Assembly (NCBI GenBank): GCA_003819755.1
Contig: RPQK01000559.1
Coordinates: 1 to 5,473 of the forward strand
Direction: 5' to 3'
Origin: Acidobacteriota bacterium
Lineage (GTDB): Bacteria; Acidobacteriota; UBA6911; RPQK01
DNA: 5,473 bases
Below the pieces are notes generated by a model. It was not told the DNA's origin, searched no databases, and saw nothing but the letters and a program-made list of their open reading frames with translations. Positions 5,332-5,473 of the stretch are shown one piece after another. Position numbers and translations under genes: made by a program. The first letter of the stretch is position 1. Each line of letters opens with the position of its first letter.

Positions 5332-5473
5332 CTGACGCTGACGGCTGACAAACTGACAAACTGACAAACTGACAAACTGACAAACTGACATACTGACAAA
5401 CTGACATACTGACAAACTGACAAACTGACAAACTGACAAACTGACAAACTGACAACTGACAACTGACAACTGA
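5332..5473. repeat. Short tandem repeat array, CTGACAAA (8 bp) changing to CTGACAA (7 bp)
   Basis: The array opens with degenerate units CTGACG (5332-5337) and CTGACGG (5338-5344). Thirteen 8-bp units follow (5345-5448): eleven CTGACAAA and two CTGACATA, the latter at 5385-5392 and 5401-5408. Then come three 7-bp CTGACAA units (5449-5469) and a partial CTGA at the edge, so the array may continue outside. On the plus strand TGA recurs in every frame, so it cannot be coding there. On the minus strand it is open in all frames, which gives a spurious Ser/Val/Cys/Gln-rich frame. Confidence 0.95.

Larger units (their letters stand above)
5251..5473. other. Upstream non-coding region of the MerR/GyrI operon
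   Basis: About 220 bp without a credible gene. From the regulator outwards it holds the start-codon palindrome, a short leader with a weak TGCC/GGCA dyad (5262-5265, 5271-5274), the 19-bp-spacer promoter, a 20-bp unremarkable stretch (5312-5331), and the CTGAC-based tandem array to the window edge. Confidence 0.75.

Noticed and set aside
5198..5455. Minus-strand frame beginning MSVCQFVSL, repeated Ser/Val/Cys/Gln
   Set aside because: It is the translation of the tandem array, which is open in all minus-strand frames. It then runs through the MerR-type promoter and into the regulator gene in the wrong frame, and it has no ribosome binding site.
5332..5473. CRISPR array
   Set aside because: The units are 6-8 bp with no spacers, and no cas genes are nearby.

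Overview
The window reads as moderately GC-rich bacterial chromosomal DNA. All three recognisable protein genes lie on the minus strand. The large secreted subtilase with a beta-helix tail, the missing or weak Shine-Dalgarno sequences at two of the three starts, and the structured intergenic repeat would fit an environmental, Acidobacteria-like bacterium. That placement is a guess: the window holds no rRNA or other phylogenetic marker.

Layout from right to left, the direction of transcription: positions 5332-5473 are a short tandem array built on CTGAC, mostly 8-bp CTGACAAA units that become 7-bp CTGACAA units near the window edge. Next is a promoter at 5281-5311 with the layout typical of MerR-regulated promoters: a 19-bp spacer holding a 17-bp dyad centred at 5298. 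It drives a MerR-family regulator with a C-terminal GyrI-like ligand-binding domain (5250-4393). This gene overlaps by 29 nt a second gene encoding a stand-alone GyrI-like protein (4421-3807). The pair looks like an autoregulated, translationally coupled operon in which the sensor and its partner carry related small-molecule-binding folds. A multidrug or xenobiotic sensing and detoxification module is the simplest reading, but the ligand cannot be told from sequence.

Positions 3447-3806 are a gene-free gap. It holds a roughly 160-bp element rich in inverted repeats, with short terminal inverted repeats (REP- or MITE-like), and a candidate sigma70-type promoter for the next gene.

Positions 3446-1 are one uninterrupted minus-strand reading frame of 1148 codons that runs off the left edge. 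I followed it codon by codon and found no stop or frameshift. It encodes a secreted S8 (subtilisin-family) peptidase with a signal peptide, an I9-type propeptide, a complete Asp/His/Ser triad plus oxyanion Asn, a PA domain inserted in the catalytic domain, an Fn3-like domain, and a right-handed parallel beta-helix of at least 400 residues. The peptidase probably has its own promoter, and nothing in the sequence ties it functionally to the MerR/GyrI operon.
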